Positions 28,225 through 38,274 of a stretch of DNA of 64,000 nt are shown here, one piece after another. The stretch's first letter is position 1, and each line of letters begins with the position of its first letter. Under the pieces are notes generated by a model that did not search any database, was not told where the DNA came from, and saw only the letters and a list, made by a program, of their open reading frames with translations. Made by a program: the position numbers and the translations under genes. Where the stretch lies: contig NZ_CP063458.1 in the NCBI RefSeq assembly GCF_015169395.1, forward strand, positions 7,125,893-7,189,892, read 5' to 3'. Source of the stretch: Humisphaera borealis. GTDB lineage: Bacteria > Planctomycetota > Phycisphaerae > Tepidisphaerales > Tepidisphaeraceae.

Positions 28225-29616
28225 CTAGTCGCCGCCGTCTTCCTTGGCCAGGTCCGCCTTCAGTACGAATGTGCCGGACACGACGATGCGCTCGCCTTTC
28301 TTCAGGCCCTTGATGACCGGGTAGAAGCCGCCGGCGATCTGGCCGAGGTGTACTTCCCGGAGCGTATAAGCCCCTGGCTTATCCTCGCCGATGAAGACAA
28401 CCGTTTTGTCGTCGATCGTCTGCACGGCCGATTCCGGGACGGCCAGTACGCTCTCGTGCTTCTCGTGCGAATTGCTTCTGACATCCAGTACGATGGTGAC
28501 AAACATCCCCGGCCGCAGCGGCGGTGGGTTGGATGCGCTTTCAGCGGGCAGAGTGCCGTCTTTGTCCGTGGCGGGCCCGGATGCAGGTGAAGTTGGACCA
28601 CCGGATGGTCTGGTAGCGGGCGGCGCGGTCTTACTTTCGTGATCGGGGGACGCCACTTCGGAAGTGTTCCGTGTGAGCAGTATTCGGACGACGGCGGATC
28701 GTGATGCGACATCGAACGTCGGCGAGACTCGATCGACCTCGCCGCGGGCCAGTAATGCGCCGTCTTCAGTGGATTCGATGCGTGCGTCCGTGCCCTTCGC
28801 GATCATGGCCAGCTTGTCTTGCGGAAGATCGGCCAGCACCCAGGGCTTGGTCACTTCCGACACCAGGAAAATCACGTCACGGTCCGGGCCGACCATCTGC
28901 CCACGCACCGCCGCTCGCTCGATCACGCACCCGTCGGCCGGGGCGCGAAGCACAAGCCTGTTCTGGATAACGGCAGACTGTTCCAACGCAGCGATGGCTG
29001 CTTCCTCGAATCCCAGCGCCGCCAGTTTCGCCCGTGCAGCCGTGAGCGATGCCCGGGCAGATCGAACCAATCCGCCCGCCGCCGCCAGCTCCGCCTGACG
29101 CTTCTGCAGTTCTCCTTCAGCGATGCCCTGGCCGTTGGAGAACAGTTTGCTGGCCCGCTCCGCAGCCTTGGTTGCGAGGTCAAGGCCCGATTCGGCGCTC
29201 ATAAAGGCGGTTCGCTTCTCGATGTAGTCGGCCTGGCCGGAGGCGTAGTCGGCGCTGTCGATCTCCGCCAATCGGTCCCCGCGCGATACGATGTCACCCA
29301 CGCCCTTGGTCAGCTCGACCACCTTACCGGCCGCCGGTGAAGTCACCTGGGCGGTCGTGTCATCATTCAGGACGACACGCCCGGGAAGGCGAATCGACTC
29401 GCCGATCGCTCGCAAGGTCGCCGGTTCGACGACGACCTTGTGCTGCAGGATCGCTTCCGGCGTCAAATGGACCACGACAGGCTCGTCTTTCGAAGGGGCC
29501 GCGGCAGGTTCGGTTGCCGGAATGCTCGCGTGCCGATCACAACCATTCCCCGCCGTTGCCAATGCAATCGCAAGCATCCCCCAGTGGATTGCACGAGTAA
29601 AAAGATGTCTGGCCAT
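28225..29616 (-). CDS. czcB: RND periplasmic adaptor (CzcB/CusB type)
   Basis: 463 residues. The N-terminal hydrophobic segment ending ATAGNGCDR suggests a lipoprotein signal with Cys at about 26. Domain order fits a membrane-fusion protein: beta-barrel/lipoyl half (VTSPAAGKVVELTKGVGDIV), alpha-hairpin (about 115-220, coiled coil), second lipoyl half (LVLRAPADGCVIERAAVRG), beta-barrel, and a C-terminal membrane-proximal domain (GGFYPVIKGLKKGERIVVSG). A Pro/Ser/Thr-rich insertion (about 325-370) is unusual. It links the inner-membrane pump to the outer-membrane channel. The gene lies between the pump (83-bp gap) and the channel (67-bp gap). Confidence 0.9.
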   Translation of the reverse strand: MARHLFTRAIHWGMLAIALATAGNGCDRHASIPATEPAAAPSKDEPVVVHLTPEAILQHKVVVEPATLRAIGESIRLPGRVVLNDDTTAQVTSPAAGKVVELTKGVGDIVSRGDRLAEIDSADYASGQADYIEKRTAFMSAESGLDLATKAAERASKLFSNGQGIAEGELQKRQAELAAAGGLVRSARASLTAARAKLAALGFEEAAIAALEQSAVIQNRLVLRAPADGCVIERAAVRGQMVGPDRDVIFLVSEVTKPWVLADLPQDKLAMIAKGTDARIESTEDGALLARGEVDRVSPTFDVASRSAVVRILLTRNTSEVASPDHESKTAPPATRPSGGPTSPASGPATDKDGTLPAESASNPPPLRPGMFVTIVLDVRSNSHEKHESVLAVPESAVQTIDDKTVVFIGEDKPGAYTLREVHLGQIAGGFYPVIKGLKKGERIVVSGTFVLKADLAKEDGGD

Positions 29617-29683
29617 ACGTTTTCCTGTGTCAATCGGGGCTTGATTCCAATGTCGTCGAGGACGTCCTTGAATGGCAGGTTCG

Positions 29684-31117
29684 TCACGAGCGGTCGTGGA
29701 TCGCGGGCCCAGTGGAGGGGAAGTCGGCGGGGGATTTCGCGACGTTCTGCGCTACGCCGCTGCCGCCCACCGAGCGTTCCAATTCCGTCAGCGCGGTTGA
29801 GACCCGGTGCCGCAGTTCGATCAGCTTCTCACGGGCGTCATTCACGTCGTTATCCGCCAACAGCAGAGACGCCAGATCGACCTCACCTGCCTTGTAAGCT
29901 GCCTCAATCTGATCGCGACGCTGAACCTGGACAGGGAGCAACTGCTCTCGCACCCGGGTCAGCGAGGCGCCGGCGGCAATGAACGTACGATAGCTGATCC
30001 TTACTTCCGTGAGGACCTGCCGACGAATCGCCGTCAGCTTATGCCGCGCCTCGACTCGCTTGGCGAATGCGGATTGCTTGGCCGCGTCGCCGGTATCGAA
30101 CAGGGGCAGAGGCAGAGCAACGGAGGGCCCGACCGACCAGGCACTGTCGCGCTCGGCCTCGATCCCTGCATCGAGCTTGTCCCAGGGGAAGAATGCCGCC
30201 AACGCCTCCTGGTCACCGAGGGCGGCCAGGTTCCAGCCGATTGCTTCAATCTCCGGACGATGGTTCATCGCGGCCGACATCCACTGCGCTTCTGATGCCT
30301 TCACGGCCGTTTCGGGCGGAGCATCCGGCAGGGGGTCCAGGGCATACTCGAGGTCGCCGGAAGGATGGCCGAGCAGCCGCAGCAGGATCAGGCGTTTGCT
30401 CTGCCGTTCGAGGGCGGCATCGGCGATCTCCTGCTCGACGGTCAGTTGTTGACCCTGAAGCGTCAGTAGATCGAGCCGCGTGGCATCGCCGGCCTCCAGG
30501 CGTGCCTTGGCAACGGCGACCATCCGGCGCACGACCGATGACCGCTCACGCAATGCTTCCAGCAGGGCATCCTGCGCTTGCACATCGACATACGCCTTGC
30601 GCGTCTCAGCAATCAGATCGATTGCTGTCGCCAGCGCGTCCGCCGCCGCCGACTGCAGCGCATGGTCCGCCGCCATCGCCTGGCGTGGCTTGCGCAGAAT
30701 CGCGATGAGGTCGGCCGCAATGGACGGCGCAATGATCGGCGATCCGCCGCCTTCGCGGAACCGTACTACGACCGTCAGCACGGGATTGGGGAGCAGACGG
30801 GCCTGCAGCGCCTCGGCCTCAGCGATGCGGACGCGGGCGAGCGACTGTTGCAGTTTCGGATCAGTTTCCAGGACGTGGCGCAGGGCCGTTGTCAGAGGCA
30901 GGACCGCCGGATCGTCCGACCAGGTCTGGTCGTCCGGAAAGCCCTCGGTCGCCAGTGCCACTGACACCCCCGTGCCGTCCGGTCCCAAGGCAGCTCCCGC
31001 TCTGGACCCAACGGCAACGTCCGGCACGGGGCCGATGCACCCAGCAGTCGACAGGGCCAGCAGCACTATCGCGATCACTGGTGTCAGTTTGCGAGGAATC
31101 AGTGGGAATGGAATCAT
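29684..31117 (-). CDS. czcC: Outer-membrane channel of the RND pump (TolC family)
   Basis: 477 residues. A signal segment ending STAGC suggests a lipidated N-terminus, as in many CzcC/NodT-type channels. Two repeats of the outer membrane efflux protein domain are visible, with coiled-coil helices (LQQSLARVRIAEAEALQARL and, later, DQIEAAYKAGEVDLASLLLA, the typical end of the second repeat). It forms the exit duct for the efflux complex. It is first in the minus-strand operon C-B-A. No two-component system, MerR or CsoR-type regulator gene is adjacent, so metal control must come from elsewhere or is lost. Confidence 0.9.
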   Translation of the reverse strand: MIPFPLIPRKLTPVIAIVLLALSTAGCIGPVPDVAVGSRAGAALGPDGTGVSVALATEGFPDDQTWSDDPAVLPLTTALRHVLETDPKLQQSLARVRIAEAEALQARLLPNPVLTVVVRFREGGGSPIIAPSIAADLIAILRKPRQAMAADHALQSAAADALATAIDLIAETRKAYVDVQAQDALLEALRERSSVVRRMVAVAKARLEAGDATRLDLLTLQGQQLTVEQEIADAALERQSKRLILLRLLGHPSGDLEYALDPLPDAPPETAVKASEAQWMSAAMNHRPEIEAIGWNLAALGDQEALAAFFPWDKLDAGIEAERDSAWSVGPSVALPLPLFDTGDAAKQSAFAKRVEARHKLTAIRRQVLTEVRISYRTFIAAGASLTRVREQLLPVQVQRRDQIEAAYKAGEVDLASLLLADNDVNDAREKLIELRHRVSTALTELERSVGGSGVAQNVAKSPADFPSTGPAIHDRS

Positions 31118-31900
31118 TTCAGACTCGACGCGGGCATCCGAACGAGGGACGGCGGCGCATTTGCCAACAATCAGATCAAGGGGCGTTCGACGTCGAAACG
31201 ACCGCTATGATCCGTCAGAACCGCACCGAACGCCATGATGGTGCTCCAGTCGCTTTCGCTTTTTCCCTCAAACCGGACGGTACACCGACGACGGCGGAAC
31301 GACGGCGGGTGGGTTGGCCAAGTCAGACTCAGACCGGAAACCGTCACGGTTCGGCGGCCGCCAACTCGACCCGCGAGGGTCGGCAGAGAGCGCGAGAGTT
31401 TCGCGCCCTCTGGCCGGTTAACGGGCGGGCGGAGAGGGCCAGCGACATCGGATCGCATCCCCTTGTCCCAAGCGGCGACCCGACGCGAGCTTGCGCGACA
31501 GGCCTCTCGCGCGTGAAAACCCCCCGCCCCGGGTGTGTGACGGGGTAAGCTCCCCGATCGCAACACGGTTGAAACGTAAGCGGCCTGTGTTGCACTCGCC
31601 GTGCCGCCGTAAGTCCGGCGTCAACGGCCCGCAACTGTTGGTATCGAGGTAGGCGGCGGCGATGCGGGCCGTCGGCAAGCATAGCAGAGCCGACCGCTCC
31701 GGCCGGCTCTCCGCGCAGCCGAATCGCCCCCGTTCCTAGCCTCGGGCGTCATGGCGGCGGCGGAATCGCGCGCGGGCTGGGCCGGAAGCGGACGTCTAAG
31801 ATGTGCGCCCCGACGGCACCAAAGCCGCACGCATTTAAGGCCGACGACCGGGATCGATGGGACCGCAAGGCGTAGAGCCGGAGTCTTGGCAGTCACGCTG
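31118..31900. other. Intergenic between efflux operon and DUF1080 gene
   Basis: About 780 bp upstream of the minus-strand efflux operon and downstream of the DUF1080 gene. Open frames on both strands lack SDs and recognisable motifs. The operon promoter should lie near 31,120-31,250. No palindrome resembling a MerR-type operator was found by eye. Confidence 0.5.
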
Positions 31901-32452
31901 TCACTTCGCCGAGGTGACGGTCAGATTCTTGTACTGAATCGCGCCCGCCTCGGCCCGAAGACCGAACGTGCCGGCGTTCGCCTTGGCCTTGAGCGTCTTG
32001 ATCAGCTCCCCGTTGTTTCGAAACTCGACGTCCTTCCCCTTGGCCACCATCTCGAAGTGATTCCATTCGCCAGCCTTGAGGTTGGCGATATCCTTTGCCT
32101 TGATGTCGAACTTGGTGCCGCGGAAGTAGAGGTCGTTGTTGCAGGTCGGGCCAGCGAGATAGTCAAACCGGATGGTCAGATCGCCGGTCAGCTCGTCATT
32201 GGTCGTCAGAACGACATCGCCTTTGGTCTTCCCGTCGACCACGATGACGCCGTCGACCACTTTGAACCGGGCTTTGACCAGCTCGGTCTGGCCTTCACCT
32301 TTTTCCGGATCGCCTTTCTTCGCCACCGAGTGCCAGCCGGCGAAATCCTTCCCGTTGAAGAGTGGTTTGGCGGCATCCGCCTCATCTTTCGCCATGGTGG
32401 CGGCGGAGCAAATCATGAGCGAGGTGAGAAGGACGGGGAGCATGAGGCGCAT
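31901..32452 (-). CDS. Secreted DUF1080 (LamG-like) protein
   Basis: 183 residues with a signal peptide (MRLMLPVLLTSLMICSAATMA, cleavage near 21-22). The mature part follows the DUF1080 pattern: PLFNGKDFAGWH at the start, DLTIRFDYLAGPTCNNDLYF in the middle, GEWNHFEMVAKGKDVEF, and GTFGLRAEAGAIQYKNLTV at the end, where the motif G-x-IxLQxH often appears in diverged form. The fold is a beta-sandwich (concanavalin-like); the family includes 3-keto-disaccharide hydrolases and is abundant in planctomycetes. A role in glycan binding or hydrolysis is inferred. It is transcribed divergently from the PEP carboxylase gene. Confidence 0.85.
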   Translation of the reverse strand: MRLMLPVLLTSLMICSAATMAKDEADAAKPLFNGKDFAGWHSVAKKGDPEKGEGQTELVKARFKVVDGVIVVDGKTKGDVVLTTNDELTGDLTIRFDYLAGPTCNNDLYFRGTKFDIKAKDIANLKAGEWNHFEMVAKGKDVEFRNNGELIKTLKAKANAGTFGLRAEAGAIQYKNLTVTSAK

Positions 32453-32837
32453 CGGTTTCTCCGGGTCGAGCGGGATGTGGACGGGACGCAGTATTGATAC
32501 CGACGCAGCGGCGATCGGGTTGTCAGGGCAAGATTTCTTACAGAAACCAGTGATCCGGCCCGCTCATGCGAGTAGCCAAGCCGCGGCCGCACCCATGCCG
32601 ACGGTCCCGGCGGCCCCGACCGGGGATTGGGTCGCAGGTAGGGCTGCTCCATCGCGGACCCGAGCCGATCGCACCAGTCGCCAGCCATCGCTGCATCGAA
32701 CTTGCGGGCAACCCGGGCCCACCGCCGACCGCCACGGCTGCGCGGCAAGTGCTCACGGGTGCCGATCCGCTAATGCAGCTCCGGTCCTCTCGCCGCACTC
32801 TTGCTTCGCCACTGGCGGCGTTATATAGCGTCTGCCC
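32453..32837. other. Divergent promoter region, no gene
   Basis: 385 bp between the divergently transcribed DUF1080 and ppc genes. Open frames are out of register with any SD and show no domain. No hairpin or repeat of note was seen. Confidence 0.5.
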
Positions 32838-35573
32838 ATGTCAGAACTGCACACGCTGTATGGGGCTTTTGCTAAGGTCGAGCGGGATCTTCAGCAGTTG
32901 GTAGCGTCTCTTCGCGACGTTCTGGTTGGCCAGGGTCATACCGATCTTGCCGCGGCGGTGCCGTGGGCACCCGGTCCGTGGGTTCCGCCCGAGCCGCACC
33001 AGTGGCCGCCGCGCCTGAGCCAGGTGCTCGCCATCGCGTTTCAACTGTTGAACATGGTGGAGGAGAACGTCTCTGCGCAAGCACGGCGATCACGTGAGAC
33101 CGCCGCGGGGCTGGGCGCGGAACAGGGCCTGTGGGGGGCACAGCTTCGCAAGCTGATCGATAAGGGCCTGTCGGCGGCGGATGTCGCGGGGTTTCTTGCT
33201 TCGGTGCAGGTGGAACCCGTCCTGACAGCCCATCCCACGGAAGCCAAGCGGCCCACCGTGCTCGAACTGCACCGAGAGATCTATCTCAATCTCGTTCGGC
33301 TCGAGAATCCGATCTGGAGCCCCAGCGAACGCAAAGCGATCCTGGAAGATGTGTCGCTGACGCTTGAACGCCTCTGGCGGACGGGCGAAATCCTGCTCAA
33401 TCGCCCGCAGGTTGTCGATGAGCTGGAGAACGTGCTCTATTTTCTGAGAGAGGTCTTCCCCGGTGCGGTACAGGATCACGACAGGCGGCTCCGCGCGGCT
33501 TGGGAGGATGCCGGCTGGAACCCAATGCTCATCGAATCCCCCGACCAGCTGCCGGCGATTCTCTTCGGCACGTGGGTGGGCGGCGACCGCGACGGGCATC
33601 CGTTTGTAACGCCGGAAGTGACGCGCGATGCACTGGCGCGACTGCGGCAGGCGGCGTTTGTCGTACTCAACCGGCAACTGGCCGAGGTCGCCCGGCAGCT
33701 TCCGCTTTCGGCCCACGCGCAGAACCCGCCACCGGAACTGACAGCCGCCGTCGAACGCCTACTGGCATATGCTGGAGCAACAGGTGTCGAGCTGCGCCGA
33801 CGGCATGGCGAAGAACCCTGGCGGCTCTGCGTCGAGTTGCTTCGGTTGCGTCTGCCGATCAGTGCCGCGCCGACTGGCGTCGCGCCGGCCGTCACACCCT
33901 TCGCCAAGCCGGCCGAGCTGCGTGCCGAGTTGGAACTGCTCAAGACCACACTGGAACAGATCGGCGCGGCCAGAATTGCCGTTGGCAGTCTGGATCCGAT
34001 TCTGCGGACGCTCAATGTGTTCGGTTTTCACCTGGCTCGGATCGACGTTAGGCAGAATAGCCGGGTGCATGAACTGGCCATCTCGCAACTGCTTCAGGCC
34101 AGCGGCGCATCGGACTGGGATTACGCAAGCTGGGACGAGGCGACGCGGCTGGCGTTTCTGGATCGAGAATTGGTGACGGCCCGGCCCTTCACGCTGGCCG
34201 GCGCGAAGCTTGGCGCGGATGCCGAGAGAGTGATCGGTGCCCATCGCGTCCTTGCCGAGCATGCCGACAGATACAGTGCCGCGGGCCTGGGCAGTCTGAT
34301 TGTCAGCATGACGCGATCGGTATCAGATCTGCTGGCGGTGTATCTGCTGGCGCGCGAGGCGGGGCTGGCGGAGTTCTCGGCCGACGGGCTCGTGTGCCGA
34401 TTGCCCGTGGTGCCGCTGTTTGAAACTCTGGACGATCTTCATCACAGCCCCGACATCCTCGCTCGCTTTCTCGATCACCCGGTCACCCGCCGAAGTCTGC
34501 CAATCGATCGCCAGCGCCGGCCCGACCAGCAGGTGATGATCGGCTATTCCGACAGCAATAAAGATGGCGGCATCCTCGCCAGCCAGTGGGCGCTTCATCA
34601 GTCGCAGGAGTGGCTGGCTGCGGTCGGGCGAGAACGCGGGGTGGATATCCGGTTCTTCCATGGTCGCGGCGGCACTATCAGCCGCGGCGCCGGGCCGACC
34701 GATCGCTTTCTCGCCGCTCTCCCGTCCGGCACGCTTACCGGCAAGTTCCGCCTGACCGAACAAGGCGAAACCATCAGCCAGAAATACGCCAACCGAATCA
34801 CCGCGACCTATCACTTGAAAACGCTCACTGCCGGTGTGACGGCGACATCTCTGCTGCACCGTTCCGGCGGCAGCACCGATGCCGATAGCGAACCCTACGC
34901 GCCGATCATGAAACACCTGGCCGAATCCAGCCGGACGGCCTATCGCGAGCTGGTCGAAACCGACGGGTTTTTCCAATTCTTCCGGCAGGCCACGCCGGTG
35001 GATGTGCTGGAGAAGAGCGGTATCGGCTCGCGACCGCCTCGCCGCAGCGGCATGGCCACGCTCGATGATCTGCGCGCTATTCCCTGGGTGTTCAGTTGGA
35101 GCTAGGCGAGATTCTTCCTTCCGGGATGGTTCGGCGTCGGCTCGGCGCTGCACAAGCTTCAGCAGTATGATTCGACGGCTTTCGAGTCGCTTAAGCGCTG
35201 CGCCAAGCTGCGGGCATTCCCGCATTACGTGCTGACGAACGTCGAAGCCATGCTGCTGGCGGCCGATGAATCGCACATGACCAACTACGCCGGTCTGGTT
35301 CAGGATCCGGCCATTCGCAATCGCATGATGGCCGCCATCACTGGCGAACTGGCACTTTCTCGCCGAATGATGGACGAGGTGTTCGGATCATCACCCACCT
35401 TACGACGTCCGCGCCTTCTGCACAGCCAGCAGTGGCGCCAGGAACCGCTAAAGGCGCTTCACGCCCGGCAAGTGTGGCTGCTGCGGGAATGGCGGAGTGG
35501 ACAGGAGGATCTGCTCCCCGAACTCCTGCTCACCGTCAACGCCATCGCCAGCGCGCTGCGGACCACGGGTTGA
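32838..35573 (+). pseudogene. ppc: Phosphoenolpyruvate carboxylase, interrupted by one in-frame TAG
   Basis: The reading frame covers 911 codons, the normal length for bacterial PEP carboxylase (PEP + bicarbonate to oxaloacetate). Conserved sites are present: VLTAHPTEAKRPT (catalytic His), GGDRDGHPFVT, GFHLARIDVRQNS, GYSDSNKDGG, FHGRGGTISRG, and a C-terminus ending TTG. At 35,103-35,105 a TAG interrupts IPWVFSWS-*-ARFFLPGW, where Gln is invariant in the family; CAG to TAG is a single transition, and the frame continues unchanged to 35,573. Without readthrough the product lacks the last 156 residues, which carry essential C-terminal sites. It is either a young pseudogene or suppressed. It lies in the element's cargo, so the chromosome may have another copy. 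Confidence 0.85.
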
Positions 35574-35697
35574 TCGAGAGCGCGGTGGCTCAATCGCCTG
35601 CCCGAAGCAGTCAAGCTTCAGGATGAATCGCTGGATTCCCCGGCTCCAAGTACACCGATTCAACCCTCCATGAGGTGAGTACCCGATCTAGCAGACC

Positions 35698-36255
35698 GTG
35701 GCCCGTCCCAAGAACCCCATCGTCGCCACCAGCAACCGCGACCTGGCCAAACTCGTCGGCCGCTCCCACGCCGCCGTCAATGGCTGGCTCAAACGCGACG
35801 ACTGGCGATTCGGCCCCGGCCCCTGGAAGGCCGCGGACGTCGCCCGGATCCAGCAATGGGCCGCCGCCGAGCTGGTCGAACGTCCCGCGACGGCCGAGCT
35901 CAGAGTCGACGCCCGTGCCGAAGCCGCCGGCGATTCCACCGGCCACGCCGGCCCGGCACCGGTCACCGCCGAGCGCGGCTTGGAACGGGGGATGGAATCC
36001 CTCTCGATCAGCAAGAAGGCCGACGTCGCGTTGAAGATGAAGCGCCGCGAGGTGCTCGACTTCGGCCTGCAGGTCCAGCAGGGCAAGTTCCACTCCGTCG
36101 AGCAGTGCACCCGCGATCGCCTGGCCGCGATCCACGAAGTCAAACAGGGCCTGCTCGACCTGGCCGACTCCTTCCCGGGCTCGACGGAAGACAAGACGAT
36201 CCTGAGGGGCCGCATCTTCGAACTTCTGCGGCGGTTCTCGGGTACCGTCGGCTGA
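35698..36255 (+). CDS. Terminase-small-subunit-like (Nu1-type) protein
   Basis: 185 residues from GTG 35,698, preceded by a GGTGAG-like SD. Residues about 12-55 (TSNRDLAKLVGRSHAAVNGW and WKAADVARIQQWAA) form a winged-helix of the Nu1/terminase small subunit type. After a variable linker, residues about 100-180 (KADVALKMKRREVLDFGLQV and GKFHSVEQCTRDRLAAIHEV) form the helical part seen in phage packaging small subunits. No large terminase, portal or capsid gene is near, so it is probably an isolated phage-derived gene or has been reused as a DNA-binding protein. Confidence 0.55.
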   Translation: MARPKNPIVATSNRDLAKLVGRSHAAVNGWLKRDDWRFGPGPWKAADVARIQQWAAAELVERPATAELRVDARAEAAGDSTGHAGPAPVTAERGLERGMESLSISKKADVALKMKRREVLDFGLQVQQGKFHSVEQCTRDRLAAIHEVKQGLLDLADSFPGSTEDKTILRGRIFELLRRFSGTVG

Positions 36256-36480
36256 ACCGGTCAGCGACCGGGCGGATAGCGGACGAACCAAACATCGTGC
36301 GAGCCGCGGGTCGGCAGGAGTTTCACGCAGCATGTGTTACAGTTTTGTTCGGACTGAACACCATAATTCTTGCTGTCTCTTGCGAATTCATTGATGGCGC
36401 TAGCGCCCGTGGCTATTGTCCAGAGGACCATCCGCGCGGGGTGTCCGGGCGGTTAGGATAAACAAAGGTTATCCGCCTCT

Positions 36481-36768
36481 ATGCCTCGACTGCTATTCAA
36501 GGTCGAAGACACCTTCCTGATCCGCGCTCGCGGCGTGGTTCTTGTTCCCGGGATCGTTCCCGTCGGCGGTGAACGATTCAGGATTGGCGACGGGCTGCGG
36601 TTGAAACGGCCCGACGGTACGGAGGTCGAAACCGCCATCGGCGGGTTGGACATGTTTACGTGCACGACGAAGCCGGATGTCCCCGTCCTCCTGAAGGGCC
36701 TCCGCAAAGAAGACGTTCCCGTCGGCACGGAAGTGTGGTCCGTAGACGGCGAATCGGCCGGCGGATAA
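36481..36768 (+). CDS. EF-Tu domain-2-like beta-barrel protein
   Basis: 95 residues forming one beta-barrel. FKVEDTFLIRARGVVLVPGI resembles the start of domain 2 of translational GTPases (the F-x-I-xxRG-x-V-xxG pattern), followed by KRPDGTEVETAIGGLDMFTC and VPVLLKGLRKEDVPVGTEVW (the G-x-R-xxDV-xxG element). No GTPase domain is attached. Such stand-alone domains are common and of unknown role in PVC genomes. It has no close operon partner; 36,256-36,480 before it holds no gene. Confidence 0.6.
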   Translation: MPRLLFKVEDTFLIRARGVVLVPGIVPVGGERFRIGDGLRLKRPDGTEVETAIGGLDMFTCTTKPDVPVLLKGLRKEDVPVGTEVWSVDGESAGG

Positions 36769-37167
36769 CCACGCAACTATGAATCCCGCTCTCGGTCAAC
36801 AGTAAATTTTGAGCGCGCGGTCCTGACGCCGCGCAGCGGCGGCCTTCTCATTCACTGCTGCGTCTCCGGTTCCGTGTTCGCCGCCGTCCGCGTGCGCTTC
36901 ACACGACTATTCGCTGGTCATCCGAACCTCGGGGTCCGGAGCCGCATTCACCCAGACGAGGCCTGCGCCGCATTCGCTGGATCGCACGGTCGACAACCCG
37001 TGCACCTGGTTAGTCGCGGTCTGCAGGCTCGTTCGCACGAGGGTGCGCTTCTGGCAAAGCTTCGGCGGAACCTTCAACATTTCGTGGCGTTCATCTCTTG
37101 TTGGGTCTTCTCTCATTGCTGTCGTCGTGCCCGATCATCGAACTCGTCAGTGTTTTTCTAATCGGCG
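36769..37167. other. Intergenic next to IS110-type gene
   Basis: About 400 bp with no supportable gene on either strand. It lies on the 3' side of the IS110 transposase gene and probably includes one end of that element. IS110 elements lack conventional terminal inverted repeats, so the boundary cannot be set by eye. Confidence 0.45.
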
Positions 37168-38274
37168 TCAGGCCAGTGCCAGCGTCAGTGGCAGTGGTAG
37201 CGCCGCCATCGGCGGGCCGCTTATCGGCGTCTGGAATGGCCGGTTGTGCTTCATCATCGACCAGAGCATCGTCAGCAGCTTCCGCGCCAGCGCCACCATC
37301 GCGATCTTCCGCCTCGCCCGGCTGCCGCGCGAGATCTTCGCCACCCACGCCTGTGCCCAGGCGTTGTGCCGCCAGACCACCCACGCCGCCTCCACCAGCA
37401 TGCTCCGCAAGAGCGCCGGACCGCGGCCGGTGATATGTCCGAAGCGGCTCATTTGACCGCTTTCGATCTGTTTGGGAACGAGCCCCGCGTAGCCGGCGAC
37501 GTGGTCCGCCGACTTGAACCGGTGCGGGTCGTCCAGGTGCAGCACGACCACCTCGGCGACTCGCGGCCCGACGCCCTTCACTGTCTGCAGCAACTGGATC
37601 CGCGCATCGTCCTTCCCCAGTTCGTCGAGCTTGGCGTCGAGGACTTTGAGCTGAGCGTCGGCGGCCTGCATCAGCGACAGCTCGACCTCCAGCTGCCCCC
37701 GCCAGAGATCCGCCAGGTCGCAGTCGGCAAGCGGCCGGGCGTGTTCGCGCAGTTGCGTGAGCCCGGCAATCGTCCACTGCTTGCCCCCCTTGGCCAGCGA
37801 TAGACCTTGCTGGTTGAAGATCGCCCGGATCGCGTTGCGGCTCTGCGTCCGCCGGGTGACGACCGATCGGCGGTGCAGGACCAGCCGTCGCCGCTGCCGC
37901 TGATCGGGCGACGGCATGTGCACGGGGCCGAGCTGATCGAGCAACGCCAGCTTCGCGAGCTTCAGGGCGTCATCGCGATCGGTCTTGCGTTTGACGCGTC
38001 GCCACTGCCAGGCTTCGCCGTTGGCGTGGGTGACGATCACTTTGACGCCCAGCCCCTGGCACAGATCGTGCACCCAGCCTGCCAGGTCGCAGGTCTCGAA
38101 GACCACGAGCGCGTCGGCAGGTGACGGCGGCAGCTGTTTGACGATCAACTCGTGCAGCGAGACTGGAGAGGTCTGGACCGTCTCGAACGCCGACTCACGC
38201 GTGGCAGCGTCCATCACGCAGCAGACGGTCTTGAACTTCCCCAGATCCAGCGCGATGATCTTTGAGAGACTCAT
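37168..38274 (-). CDS. IS110-family transposase
   Basis: 368 residues from ATG 38,274 with SD caggagg; an open frame continues upstream but lacks support. The N-terminal DEDD (RuvC-like) domain has IALDLGKFKTVCCVMD, VVFETCDLAGW and KTDRDDALKLAKLA, giving the D, E, D, D residues. The C-terminal Transposase_20 domain has LLQTVKGVGPRVAEVVVLHL and GYAGLVPKQIESGQMSRFGH, with the serine expected in the active site. IS110 elements are mobilised by a transposase acting with a bridge RNA encoded in the non-coding end; the likely location here is the stretch upstream of the start (38,275-38,460) or downstream of the stop. It appears intact. Confidence 0.9.
   Translation of the reverse strand: MSLSKIIALDLGKFKTVCCVMDAATRESAFETVQTSPVSLHELIVKQLPPSPADALVVFETCDLAGWVHDLCQGLGVKVIVTHANGEAWQWRRVKRKTDRDDALKLAKLALLDQLGPVHMPSPDQRQRRRLVLHRRSVVTRRTQSRNAIRAIFNQQGLSLAKGGKQWTIAGLTQLREHARPLADCDLADLWRGQLEVELSLMQAADAQLKVLDAKLDELGKDDARIQLLQTVKGVGPRVAEVVVLHLDDPHRFKSADHVAGYAGLVPKQIESGQMSRFGHITGRGPALLRSMLVEAAWVVWRHNAWAQAWVAKISRGSRARRKIAMVALARKLLTMLWSMMKHNRPFQTPISGPPMAALPLPLTLALA

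Noticed and set aside
35100..35240. Frameshift in the ppc gene
   Set aside because: The conserved sequence continues in the same frame on both sides of TAG (SWS-*-ARFFLPGW), so it is a nonsense change, not a shift.
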